The translations under genes were made by a program, and so were the position numbers. A DNA stretch of 64,000 bases. Origin: Micromussa lordhowensis. Its lineage: Eukaryota; Cnidaria; Anthozoa; Scleractinia; Lobophylliidae. Location: NCBI GenBank assembly GCA_964020085.1, contig OZ026603.1, positions 4,101,365 to 4,165,364 on the forward strand, in the 5' to 3' direction. Below are positions 1 to 41,600 of the stretch, one piece after another (position 1 is the first letter of the stretch; each line of letters begins with the position of its first letter). The notes under the pieces are model-generated. The model was not told the origin of the DNA. It ran no database searches and was given only the letters and a program-made list of their open reading frames with translations.

Positions 1-1592
1 GCACCAGGGATTTCCATAGCAAACTGTCTGAAATGATTAAACTGGTTATCACCAACAATTTATTAAACGGGCCCACCGTCCACAAAGAAACGTGATCCGA
101 AAAAGTCAAATACTAATGAAATCAAATTTTAATAAACGATGCAGCGATTAGAGATTTTCATTACGTTTTTGTGAGGTGATAAATCACAGTTTATGAGAAA
201 AGAAAAACTTCAAGTTATTAAAAAGAGCCTTGCTAACACTTGAAAAGCTGATTATTGCCTTTTGATTACGAAGTAAAGAGGAAGCTGGGGCCTGTTTCTC
301 GAAAGCCCCGGAAACTTTTCGGGCCGGGAAAGCCATAGCAAAATCTCGAAGCTTATGATTTCAGAGCTGTTTTATTCACGTGTTCTTAACATAAACAGAG
401 GTTCTCTTCACATAAGAAGTTTCAGGCGTATACACTTATCCGTTTTTAGATACAGATGAACTAAAAATGGCTTTACGGGCCCGAAAAGTTTCCGGGGCTT
501 TCGAGAAACGGGCCCCTGACACCAAAACATAAATAACTCCTTCAAAGTAGGACGTCAAAACCTCATGTGAGATTTTGACGTTCGGCAAACGTTTGGCAAA
601 ATTGGTTCTTTGCTATTTGCTTGCTGTTTAATCAAAACTGAAACTTGTTGTTGAAAATTTACGGTTGAAAGTTAGAGCGCGGTAAAAACTGCACAGCTTT
701 TAAAACAGATAAAAACATCATGTACGAAGTTTGGAAAAAAAGTTACACGCACTATCAGGAAGAAAAGAGCGAAGTTCTGTTTCAAAGATAAGAGAAACTG
801 AAACCGCACTGCCATACTTATTAGTAAACATCTTTCTTTTCCAGAAACTCTAGCAAGATTAGATGCGTATTGAAATTCTACAGTTTCAAATGGATTTACT
901 ATAAGTAAAAAGAAAAGAAATTAAACTACTGGCCTTTTTGTGTTGTCATTGTTAATAAGTATATCTTCGTTCATAATTATTGCACCTTCTAGAAGTGAAA
1001 CCTTTTTACACGCGAAAACACGCGTTTATCTATTAAGTTTAACTCCGAAAATTGATTAAAAAGTTTGTCCATTTAACAATACAAATTTAAAAATGAAACT
1101 TGGCATGCCTATGATGATTCGTGTGTTTTGCAATGCAAAACACACGAATGCAAAATGGAACTGCACGCCAACACATGTTGCCAACATCTTGTTAATCTTC
1201 ATGTCGCTCCATCCCTCTGCACGGTTACAACAAGACAGACAGACAGAAAACGCAATATAAGACAAAAGTAGAAATGGACAGATCATTTGTGATGATGAAC
1301 TGTCAAGTTTAATAAAACTGCAAGCAAACAACGTGTTTTGAGGAACGTTAAGTTGCTCAAGACGACGAGACAACGAGACACCTTTAGTAATTTTACCTCC
1401 CCAGTATCACAGGTTACCAAAACAGAAATGACGTCAATAGCTTAAAAGGACAATTATTATCACTATCAAGGCCTTATTATCAAGTTTCAAAGGAAGCAGA
1501 CACCTCAACACAAAACAATTTCCTTCAATCGCTAACCTGACCCACCAAAATCTCGAATTTGCATACATCACACAAGCTCAAACAAAATAATT
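1..1592. other. Non-coding left flank, probably LARS1 intron
   Basis: No coding exon was recognised on either strand. The only clear structure is the fold-back element at 287-516. No LARS1 exon (KMSKS or C-terminal) was found when the minus strand was read through. If LARS1 is intact, this stretch lies inside its intron 22. Confidence 0.5.
287..516. mobile_element. Fold-back element (MITE-like), about 50-bp inverted arms
   Basis: Positions 287-336 and 467-516 are inverted copies with only a few mismatches. They surround a spacer of about 130 bp with no ORF. The outer ends are GGGGCC/GGCCCC. No clean target-site duplication was seen, so the transposon class is unknown. Confidence 0.75.
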
Positions 1593-1599
1593 TATAAAA
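1593..1599 (+). promoter_or_regulatory. TATA box candidate for the GPCR gene
   Basis: TATAAAA lies about 30 bp upstream of a short stretch that ends in a strong splice donor (gtgagt at 1656). A strong acceptor (pyrimidine tract plus CAG at 5927-5929) precedes the GPCR start codon. Together they suggest a TATA promoter with a non-coding first exon at about 1622-1655. This is inference without transcript evidence. Confidence 0.35.
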
Positions 1600-1655
1600 C
1601 GAACGCAAAGCTAGGCGTAAGCACCGGAGGAGTTCTCGATTTCAGTTTACCTTCG

Positions 1656-4600
1656 GTGAGTATGCACAATTTTATCAAACTCCCTTTTTGTTGGAGGTTT
1701 TCGTTACAGAACTAATATGATTTAGAATTGCAGTTTCTTTGTGCACATTGTTTCGTTGTTATTACAATCTCAGTGTTTGGCGATGTTGATACAGCGTGAA
1801 CTAGCCGCCTTGTCATGACAGTTCAGCGTAATTATACACCTCTGTCTCTGAGACAAAAAGCTCTAAAGCAAGCTGGGGTACAGCGTCCTAAAAGACAGCT
1901 CTTTTGTATGTCAAGTACTTTCAATGCTAATTATGAAAGAAAAAGGCAAACTGAAGTTGGGAATACGCCGCAAATGGCATTTTGAGCTCCGTCTGCAGGT
2001 GCACAAACGAATCTATTGTAAACAAAAGAGGAAGGAAACGATAACAAAAATGTGAAAATTAAGAGCGAGAAAGCTTATTAAGGAAAAAAAACGTTTTGCG
2101 TAGTTAGCAGGGAAGCGCTTAAGTGCAAAATTGATCAGGTAAGTTAGTCAGAAGCAGTTGGAAACATGGAGCAGGTGTCGCTTTGCGATGTTTATTTTAC
2201 TTTGAAAATTTAAACGTAGATACCGCATTAAAACTACACGTAGAAGCACAGCCAACAAACACGAATAAGAAAAGTAAGAATAAGAAAACAGTCAAAAACA
2301 GCAAAGAAATGGAAACAGTTTTCTGACACTGTGAAATGCAAATATTATTGCACAGGTCAAGGGAGCACACTTATCATAAAATGCGGACAAACACTGTCAA
2401 GATAAAAATAAAATGATTGCTGAATAAGAAAGAGGGTTCGGAATCTCACGAAACAAAAAGAGGAGCAGAAGAAAACAAGGAAAAACGTCCAGTTTTAAAT
2501 CTTTTTTTTTTTGCAGTATTCACGCAAGCAGTCAAAAACCAGAAAAGAAAAAAGGCAACAATTTTTACCCCCGACAGCTTTTTACACGAATATAACGTAT
2601 CTTTTAATCAATAACGAAAAAATAGTAACTTTTTTTAATATAGGTTCTGTTTATAATTCCTGATCACTATTTGTCGTTTGAACATCTTGCAAAGAGTTGT
2701 ACATTTATAGTTGGTGTAAAATGCCTTGTGATATAACGAAAGCATCTTTGTAATAGAAGGAATCTCGCGATATAACGAAACTTGCGATAAAACGAACTTC
2801 GCGATAGAAAGAAACTCGCGATATAACGAACTCTTCGCTATAAGGCGCTTTGTGAAGGGCCACGAACAAGAATTTACATGACGTTTCCTTGCCGTTTCGG
2901 CACAACTGATTCAAATAACAAAGGCTAAATTGCTAAAAGCTAATATGAGAAAACCCAGAGATACGAACATAGAAGCAAGTAGTTAAGCATGTTTGAGTTT
3001 CTTCATAATCGTGCAACTGGAGGACGTTGGAATAATTGATGTACACAAACAACACCATGCAATTGGGCTGTCCTAAGCATGTCTATTACACACATTAGTG
3101 CACTTTTGATGAAATCATTTTATTTCTGGTGATCAACACTGGTTTTTATAGACATCTCCGTGCAGTTTCCTGGCACGCTTCAACAAAAACAACAGAAACA
3201 CGCACGTATATAAGAAAAACATGGCCCTAAGATAGGGAGAAGACTGCCGGTGTTTTCATCACATATTACCAGAAGAGTTTCAATTCATTTTGTTTGGAAC
3301 TTTGGTAGTTTGAAAGCCGAGTCAAAAGCAGCCCAACAGGTGAAATGGCTAAAAGCCAATATTAAATTACCTTCGAGAGCTAGAAACAAAAAATTAACAT
3401 TCGTTCCAGACAAGATGTGACGCGCGTTCTTTGGTAGAAAGTACTCGAGGTTACAAGACGACAGATACTCAGGAAAAATAAGGGAGGGGGGATAGTGTGC
3501 CGAGGCCCTTAAATTACTCTTTTGTGACCCATCTAGATCTAAACATCATAGGCTTACCAAAAACACTAAGCCTTGTGCAATAATTTTTTAAAAACACTTC
3601 CCCCCAATCCAGATACTTTCGCTTTTTTTGTATTTTATTGATTAAAGTTTTTACAAGAAATTATTATAGAAAACAAAATCGGCTGTATATAATAAATTAC
3701 ATAGGTTTTTTTACTTCAGTATTTACAAAATTATTAGAAAAGAAAATTAGAAAACGGCTGTATACTGATATTAAATAACAACAAAAAAAAACTACAAGAT
3801 ACCAGATGAACTGCAATTAGTGATTTGGTAAAAACTTTCTCCACTTAACGTCGTGAAAAGTTCGCTTACCATTTGATTCAGCAATCGTAGCTTCAATTTG
3901 ATATATTGAGGCTACTTTTGCAAGATAGGTTTTTAATGACGGAGGATAACCTTAATCGTTATCCAGACACTTTCGACATTAAATGTACGTCAAGCCATCT
4001 CCATCGAGACATTTCCGCCAAAAAGTCGAGTAGTCAAAAAGTAAAGAAGCTAAATAGAAGCAAAACAGGGATAAAGAAAAACATTACATATTCACGGGTG
4101 TTTCGTGAAAATCCGCCTTTAACGGCAACGAACAAAGCTAGCGGTGATGTTATAAAACTTATTCGTCAGCCAAAGCACCATTGATTACTTGTGAAACTCA
4201 TTGTCAAATCCAGACTCATTCACACGAACGTTAATGACACTTTTCTTTGCCGAAATTTCAACAAGCCCACTTCTTTTGTTAATTACTGTTCCATTTCACA
4301 GTTATTTCTTAAGCTTTTATACAAAAGTAATGAGTTTCGTTCCTCGGGGAGCCGTCAGAGTGAGCGGACGACACCAAAAAAATCAACAGCACTCAGCGAA
4401 ATGTTTACGGAAGACTAGATTAAAGAGCGCAATATCATCCATAGAAATGAATACAAGATCTACCCACAAGAGTATTTCAGGATTGTCAATTAAAAACACA
4501 TCTACCTACGCTTATCACAAAGGCGCAGCTCGTTTTAATATGACCTGTCGTCAGATTTCGATAACCAACGCGTGAAAAAGAAGACTATATGCGACAAAAC

Positions 4601-5929
4601 TGCATTTTAATCTGGGGAACAAACTTGATTTTTTTCGGGATTTTTTTACGCCGGTGACTTCAATCAACGCTCGTGACAATCATTTGACGCAGTCAGAATT
4701 TATCCGATAACATCTTCGTGGAGTTTATAGTTGAAGATTGATGATTACCTGATCGTGGACGCCTTGCCACATAGGTCTATATAGCATTTTGCTGACGACT
4801 TATTTGCGTGCTTGTGGAATACTATCCGACTGTAACATTAACGCGTCTCTCAAGCAACCAGAGTGGGTTTGTATTCACTCAAAATTTCGACACCTCTCTA
4901 GGGAACAGTGATCGTAAACAGGTAGGCGAAACATACGGAAATATAACTATATTTCGGATAATTACATGAACATCGCAAAACCTTTTAACAAATGATGATC
5001 AACTCCGTTCATGGACGTGCTCATCGAATTCTCTATTGCGCTTCCAAGGAAATGAGTGTAAGACTAGGTTGATCAATGACTAAGCAACATTCTAGCCGCA
5101 AGGAAGAAAGGTAAAAAATAATTAAGACCCCCAAAAGCCTTAATCTTGCTAAGGGTTCAATTTAAGGAAGGCAGAGAGAGCCGAACTGAGTAGGTACAAG
5201 AAACATAACACTAAATAATAGAATCATAGCTTGAAAGGATGAGGAAGGCGACATCAATTTGAGCCATCTGTTGTAAGAGAAAGCTAAAATGCAAATGCAT
5301 CTATTCACAATATAGCTTTACTAACATCAAACGCACGAATCCAATTACGAGGTTAACGCCAAATCTCAAACAACTAGAATCTCGCAAAATTCAAAATGAA
5401 TCGAGTTAATGAGAGGAAGTTTACCGTGAAAATGATGATTGTTTTTTAGATTTGTAGTTTTCCGAAGGTTTTACAGAAAACAAATAACGATGCTAGAAAA
5501 TCGCTCACTGGAAATCAAATGTTTGAAAAGAGAAAACAAAACACTACCGCTTTTTAATTCACTATCCATAAAGATTGCAAATTTGTCATAATAAAAGGAG
5601 CTGTCAGGATAAAAATAGCCCCGGGGATATGTTAAAAAGACAAGTGTCTCTCCTCAACCTATTCTGTGTCATATCAGTTACACACTTGAAGCAGTCTAAC
5701 TGACTCGCCGCAATTTGGAACCTTTTACTCAAATTTAAAGTACTAAAACTTGTATTAGCTACGCTAACGCACGCAAAAAAGCTAAGCAAGGCGACACTAA
5801 CATAATACGCGTTGCGGTCCCCATCAGACATCTTTTCATTGCTTTTCGCGAGGTAGGTAGCTATAAACGAGCTCAACCTTTTTAGAATTGTTCGAACAGT
5901 TTTAATTTTTGGGGAACTTTTCTTTACAG
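1656..5929 (+). other. Putative 5' UTR intron of the GPCR gene
   Basis: The interval runs from a consensus donor (CTTCG then gtgagt) to a consensus acceptor (tctttacag). No coding exon was recognised inside. It includes the short degenerate repeat at about 2705-2850. The leader after the acceptor has a short upstream ORF beginning at 5932. Confidence 0.3.
2705..2850. repeat. Degenerate short tandem repeat (about 16-19 bp)
   Basis: Variants of the motif TCGCGATATAACGAA recur about six times at uneven spacing. The repeat gives rise to a chance minus-strand ORF and has no other recognisable content. Confidence 0.6.
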
Positions 5930-6135
5930 CGGATGCCCTACATCGCTCATCAGGGAAAAACGCCCGGAGGGGAACAATATCGCTGAAAAGTTAACTGAAA
6001 TCTTCAAACGACTGTGTGTAATTGGAAAAACACGTATTCAGCTAAATGGAGCTGTGCTGATATCGCCAAGAGAAGTTCCGTGCCAGCAGTTGCAGTGCCT
6101 GTGAAATCAGCGCTTTCCCACGAGCAGCGCTTACT

Positions 6136-7248
6136 ATGGAAAACACAACACAAGCCAAGGGGGAAGATGAGAATTATGCCAACAACAATACGGACGACGA
6201 AGACTTTTCTGGCAGCGGTGGATTTTCAGGAGAAGACGACATGTTTCTCTTAGGTTTCAGCGCGGAATTCGACACATATCCGATCGTTCTGGCAATTTTT
6301 ATCATCGCCGTAAACCTGACCGTCATAATCCTCTTCATTCGCAACCGCTCTCTCAGAACCGTCACTAACTCTTTCCTTATAAGCCTTGCGGCCAGTGACC
6401 TCCTCGCAGGTTTGGTAGGAATTCCTGTGCAAATCTGGTGCTCCGCCATCAGAGACGACACGATCTGCCCCATTTCACTTTTAATATGGCAGTTCATCTC
6501 TGTATCTACGGTGCTACATATTTTGCTTGTCTCCGTCGACCGCTACATCGCAATAACCCACGCCATGCGATACCACAACATCGTCACGAGGAACGTTTTC
6601 TTCGCGCTAACAACCCTCGCGTGGACCACAGCCGCGTTCGTATCTCTCATTCAACTATCGTGGCGCGCAAACGTTAGCATGGACGAAGAGGAGGAAGAAC
6701 ACGCATATACAGCTCAGATTATATACGACCTGAGCGTCTTTGCATTATTTTTCGGAGTGCCACTTTTTGTGATGGCCTTCATCTACTCTCGCATTTTCAC
6801 CACCGTAAGGTACCACGAGAAGCAAATCTGGCGATATCACAGCCCTTCGGACCCCGAGAAGTCACCGAACGGAAAGTCCAACCCGCGAAACAGTCAGAAC
6901 AGCGCGCAACAAAAAACCGCCGCAATCTTCCTGGCGATGTTGGTCGTGTTTATTGTTTGCTGGCTTCCGTATTTCATCCTGAGCTTTCAAGAACGGCTAA
7001 GCCACGAAGATTTTTTCCCGCCGGTTTGGGTAGAATATGTATTTTACTACTATGCCAGATTTTTCACCGCCTTGGCAAATCCATTGTTGTATGTTCTTGG
7101 AAAAAGAGACTTTAGGGAAGCGCTTCTTGGCTTGTTTAGTAAGAAGGACAGAGTGAGAAGTGAGAGTCGCGCGAGTACAACGTTTACTGCCTTATACAGC
7201 GTGCCGGAACAGAGCGCTCTCGGCGACTCAACTAAAGCAATCGCTTAA
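6136..7248 (+). CDS. Class A (rhodopsin-like) G-protein-coupled receptor, single exon
   Basis: The 370-residue plasma-membrane receptor has seven hydrophobic segments and class A landmarks: N60 in TM1, LAASD with D88 in TM2, C111 at the start of TM3, DRY at 135-137, CWLP at 275-278 in TM6 and NPLLY at 315-319 in TM7. The N-terminus is very acidic, with possible N-glycosylation sites (NTT, NNT) and an SGSG stretch flanked by acids. ATG 6136 was chosen because it precedes this tail and TM1. An oddity is that the second extracellular loop has an acidic run (DEEEEE) but no cysteine, so the usual TM3-ECL2 disulfide cannot form. The receptor resembles the large amine/adenosine-like cnidarian families, but the ligand cannot be inferred. 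It lies antisense inside what appears to be LARS1 intron 22. Confidence 0.9.
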   Translation: MENTTQAKGEDENYANNNTDDEDFSGSGGFSGEDDMFLLGFSAEFDTYPIVLAIFIIAVNLTVIILFIRNRSLRTVTNSFLISLAASDLLAGLVGIPVQIWCSAIRDDTICPISLLIWQFISVSTVLHILLVSVDRYIAITHAMRYHNIVTRNVFFALTTLAWTTAAFVSLIQLSWRANVSMDEEEEEHAYTAQIIYDLSVFALFFGVPLFVMAFIYSRIFTTVRYHEKQIWRYHSPSDPEKSPNGKSNPRNSQNSAQQKTAAIFLAMLVVFIVCWLPYFILSFQERLSHEDFFPPVWVEYVFYYYARFFTALANPLLYVLGKRDFREALLGLFSKKDRVRSESRASTTFTALYSVPEQSALGDSTKAIA

Positions 7249-9027
7249 CTCTTACAATGAAACGAAAAGTACCGCAATAGAACGGTAAGCGTAGCTGCTT
7301 CATGGCTTGAATTCAGAGCCTGGACCACTAAATTATAAACAATTTAAAGTTCTTTCACTCGGACGGGACTAATTACTTGACTTTTAGCGCTAAGGGGCTT
7401 GGCCAGACTATTTTTAGAGTTCCCTACCTATTCTCTTTAGTTTAAATTATCGATTCATTCACTCAACGATGATATCTCCGTTCTATTGTAAACCGAATCC
7501 AACGAATTCCACGTCTGGAAGAGATTTGCGGCGCAGTTTACAAGCAAATGAACACAAGCTGGATTTGTCAAGTGCTTGACAGAGTTGGCAGGTTTCTAGG
7601 GCAGTCTAATTTATATGCCACCTGAAAGAACAAAGCTTGCCGCGATTTGCAAATAACTATATTTTAGATCTCACAGAATACTTTCATTAGCTACGTAAAG
7701 ACGTAAAGAATTAAAAGCTTTTCTTTGTCACGAAAAACGACAACTTAAATAAGCATAATTCCTTGTTTGATGAGGAAGGTACTTAAAATTATATCACATT
7801 GTTTGAAACCTCCGAGAAAATGGGATAAACCTTTTATCTAATTTGCACGTGTGATGCAACACAATTGCGAAGGAAACTTGAGAATTACTTTACAGTATTT
7901 AAGTCCAAATCTAAATGATAAGCGTGTTGGACTTGGTTAAGCTAAAAGGAAATTTAATTATGCTCCCACATAAGAAATACGGTCAGAATATGTCGGAAGG
8001 ACAATCCAGTCAAATATAAATGCACCTTGTAGGATTTTTAATGGCATTCCTTTTGCGGAAACATGAAAACAAAATCGCATCGATAAGTTTTCACGGTTAG
8101 GCCGACTTAAGACATAAACATAAAAATATAAGGATAAAATTACACGGAATTTTAGAGGAAAACAAAGATTTGTCAAACGATGCTTTCAGAACAAGCTGAT
8201 ATCGTAAGGATTTTAAGCCGTATATTTTATAGTAATTTAGCACATGTATACAGGAATATAACGAACTCATTGCTACAACAGTGTCTAACCGGGCGAGTGG
8301 AAGCAGATAAGTGCTGTTATTGCAGTTATCGAGGGAATGTTTTTTAAAAAACAGCGGAATAAAAGCCAGAGGAAAATCAGCCGCGGAATATACAGATAAC
8401 ATAAGTAATTACGCATACGTGGCCACTTTGTATCAACAAAACAAACTTCCCAACATTCGCGGCAAGAAAATAAATGATGCTAATTGTCGGAAAAAGAGCC
8501 GCAAAAAAGGAAGCCGTTACTTCCATCACTTTTACTTTTCCCTTCGGCGGAAATTTGTGACTGCGAACATAAAAGAGATTACAATCGGCTAACGCGAAAT
8601 AATAAACGTAATACTCTTTTAAGCGCAAAACTAAAGATGATTGTCTATAAAAAGATAAGTATCTTCCTATTCTTTAGATTTCTCTTCAGTGGATAACACT
8701 TGGCGCATGCCTCGAGCTTTATAAATAAAGACATAATTTTGTTTCAATCATAGATAAGTGAAACTTCAAAAGCAGAGTTAAGTCCATGAGAATTACGCAT
8801 TGTTCCCTCAATGTAACTGACAGAAACTGAAATGTAAAATTAAAGTTGAAAGGAAGGAAGGAAGAATTGCGACCTTATGCTCGATTGATCTTTACGCGCT
8901 TCTGATATAATCACAAACTGCGATCGTTACGCGCTATAAAAAGGTAACTGCTGCAACTAGCACACGACAAATGAGAGCATAAACGGTAATTAATAACAGA
9001 CTGTACAAGGCTGCATGTTATACTTAC
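7249..9027. other. Non-coding: GPCR 3' flank and LARS1 intron
   Basis: Short AT-rich ORFs here show no family resemblance and no splice-framed coding signal. No LARS1 exon was found. Confidence 0.5.
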
Positions 9028-38239
<29,212 letters not shown>

Positions 38240-38438
38240 CTCTTCAACGGTACAGCAGTATCCCCGAGTTCCAAACCTCAGAAAATTGGGAGTAAATTTA
38301 AAAAGACCGGCAGAATAATCAATCACACGTGCGCCTAGGCGCATTACAAGAAATTCACAAACTAAGATATCGGGCAGCGGTAAGTCAAGTTGTAAGGAAG
38401 CTACGTCATGTAAGCTCCATTACTTGGCATTCTCCAAA
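38240..38438. promoter_or_regulatory. Bidirectional LARS1-NUDCD2 promoter
   Basis: Only 199 bp separate the two start codons, so both promoters and 5' UTRs must lie here. There is no TATA box. A CRE-like TACGTCAT sits at 38403, and AAAATGGCGG (38436-38445), a YY1-type motif, overlaps the NUDCD2 start codon. Confidence 0.7.
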
Positions 38439-38627
38439 ATGGCGGATCATTTTGACGAGAAGAGCGGAGTAGTTCCATCAAAAACTTCCTGGGGAAATTG
38501 GGCGCAAACGATTGATGAAGTTTTCATCGAGGTTAATGTACCCAAAGGAACTAAAGGAAGAGAGATTTTATGTGATATCAAGCCAAAGAGTATAAAATTT
38601 TGCTTAAATGGACAAGAGTTTTTCAAG
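38439..38627 (+). CDS. NUDCD2: NUDCD2 coding exon 1
   Basis: Sixty-three codons with the first half of the CS domain (VFIEVNVPKGTKGREI). Phase-0 donor gtgact. Confidence 0.93.
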
Positions 38628-41600
38628 GTGACTCAGTCAGTGATTTAATCTTCCCGCGTATTTGGACATTATTGTGATAAACAGCTCATCGCATTTTTTA
38701 TGATTTTTGCTCATAGGGAGAACTCTTTGGAACTGTTTTGGCCGATGAAAGCACTTGGGTTTTAGGTTTGTCTAATTAAATTTTCTTGTTTTTTTTTTGT
38801 TAAAAGCTTAAGCCTTATAAACTTATTTCAGCCTCTTTCTACGGTTTCTGACGCAGTAACCATAACCTAACCCTTTGGACCTCCAACTCTTCTCTTGCAT
38901 TCACTGCCCATTTTACTGTGTTTGTCCAACCCCCCCCCCCCCCCCCCCCACAACCAAGATGTTGCAGGAAATGATGGAAGTGTCTATTCAGGTGTTGGTA
39001 GAACCTATGACAGTAAAGCAAATGACTAGTCTCCTTTGCAGCCGCTCAGGCCAAAGTGAAGGAAAATGCCCATTCCCACTCAGCTGCTTCAAACTAACAT
39101 ACATTCCTTTCTTTAAATAAACCAATCACAGTCCTGTTTTAATCGCCATGCAGAGGTACGTACGTACCAAAAATGTCTACACATGAATGGCCAGTGAGGC
39201 CAATAAAATAATATATAAATTCAAGATGGCAAGTTATGCTGTGATTGGGGCGGCATTGACAGTAACTAGGTGCTGATTGGTCCAAGTAAAATTATGGTAA
39301 ACAAATGGGAAAGGGATGTATGTCGGTTTGAAGCAGCCACACGGTAACAGACCATTGCATGACTTTGGCTACTTAGGGGCTGCAAAGGAAACTAATAATG
39401 GTCAAGATTAATAAAACGTGTGACAGTTGGGTCTGAGATGACTCTATGACAGTTTGTTACATACACATGAAGAATCCTCTCTCCTCTGGAGAATTTGAAA
39501 CATTTGTTATCGAAGTACACTGTGGAAGATTAGTGCATGTGCAAAGTAGCCCTTCAGGTAGCCTTGTTTCTGTACTCAAATCAGTCAGCAGATTCTCCTC
39601 ATCCCCAAAACTCCTCTGAGCCTCTGTGGAGGAGCTACAACAACAACAACATTTTATTGGTATTCCCACATAGAGATGGTATTACCTAAAATAGCAACTA
39701 ATATAATACTAATCATTTTAAACTAAATAAGATTAAAAGTTTCCCTTATATTCAATGCTTCATAAACAAAGTAACCTAGTTTCTTACAGACGAAAGAATC
39801 AGAATTATTAAACAGGAATATAGTTTTTTCAGTATCGTTTAGAAGATTAAGTGATGGATATTTAAGTACAATGTCACTTGTTATTTGTTGCCTAATAGTT
39901 CTATAACAATCACAATGAAATAGGAAATGATTTTCGTTCTCAATTTGGTTAGAGCGGCAGTGTTGACAAATCCTAAGACATTCAGGTAACTTAGGTACAC
40001 AGTGTCGTCCAGATTCGATTCTAGAGCTAGAGCGTGAAGGATTGACATAAATTTATAGGTTCAGTATATAAACCATCATTTCCATTTTACAAAATCTATA
40101 ACGTTAAATAATTTTATTTCATCATTTTTCATCTTTTCTCATTGCTAGACCCACTCATCTTCTGAAAAATGGCAATTGCATTAGATCAAACTAAAGATTT
40201 CTTACAAGTGTACATTAAATGTGCACTTGGGTTAATTTTAAAAAATCTTTATTTTCTTCTGATAAGATCTGTTTCAATCCATAAAAACAAATGTCAACAA
40301 TTTCTTTTCCTTCTTTTTATTGCAAATTACCTTAGAGAGTGTGCACATGAACTACAAAAAGGAAACCTTTCCTCCATTTTAGGTCTATATAGATTTACTC
40401 GGCTTGTATTTTATAACAAACATTACTAGGCATTAGTTTATGAAAGTCTTCTTACTTGGCAACCAGGAGTGTTTTTAGTAGAAGTTTAGCAGCTCTCGTA
40501 GGCTTGTTATCAAAGTGTAGCAGCAGCTGATTGTTTTAGGGCTTAGGGGCATTTTTTCTGTTGTTAATGTGTTATAGTTCCCTTATTGATCAAGCCATTT
40601 GTGTGAACCCTTGCGAGACCTATTTTTGGACCCACTTGTGATAAACAATTTTGTTTTTCTGCTCAAGGTGATGTTAGTACTAGGTTATTTTTTCTGTTTG
40701 TTACAGAGGACAATGAGCTTGTTCGCATTATTTTGGTGAAATCTGGCAGAGATGCAGCCAACTGCTGGCATTCACTGTTAACAAATGAATATTCTGCTGA
40801 CCCGTGGACATTCAATGAAATGGAAAAGAAGTTAACCTTAGAAAGATTCCAAAAAGAGGTACATCTAGCTGAATGCATAGAAATGGTGACAGTAGGACTG
40901 CTGCTACTAAAACCATAATAACTGCCAAGAGCGATCACTTGTTTTCCTTTCATATTGTTTAGCAACCAGGTGTAATGAGAACAGATATGCTCAAAGTAAC
41001 AATACCCATTGTAAAGAGCATGCCATTGTAGAGAGGTGGCCATTGAATAGAGGTGGTCATTGTAGAGAGGTGTAGGCCATTGTAGAGAGGTGGCTATCAT
41101 AGAGAGCTGCAGGCCATTGTAAAGAGGTGGCTATCATGGAGAGGTGCAGGCCATTGTAGAGAGGTGGCTATTGTAGAGAGATCCAGGCCATTGTAGAGAG
41201 ATGCAGGCCATTGTAGAGAGGTGGCTATCATAGAGAGCTGCAGGCCATTGTAAAGAGGTGGCTATCATAGAGAGGTGCAGGCCATTGTAGAGAGGTGGCT
41301 ATCATAGAGAGCTGCAGGCCATTGTAGAGAGGTGGCTATCATAGAGAGCTGCAGGCCATTGTAGAGAGGTGGCTATCATAGAGAGCTGCAGGCCATTGTA
41401 GAGAGGTGGCTATTGTAGAGAGCTGCAGGCCATTGTAGAGAGGTGGCTATCATAGAGAGGTGCAGGCCATTGTAGAGAAGTGGCTATCATAGAGAGGTGC
41501 AGGCCATTGTAGAGAGGTGGCTATCATAGAGAGGTGCAGGCCATTGTAGAGAGGTGGCTATCATAGAGAGCTGCAGGCTATTGTAGAGAGGTGGCTATCA

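Noticed and set aside
4201..4575. 124-aa ORF on +, overlapping a 75-aa ORF
   Set aside because: No domain, no convincing start context and no neighbouring coding signal.
1..9027. Remaining LARS1 exons (KMSKS, anticodon-binding domain)
   Set aside because: Reading the minus strand gave no matching exon, so these are taken to lie outside the window.
38424..38438. Upstream TTG start for NUDCD2
   Set aside because: The ATG at 38439 aligns with the human N-terminus and carries the YY1-like context; non-ATG starts are unlikely here.
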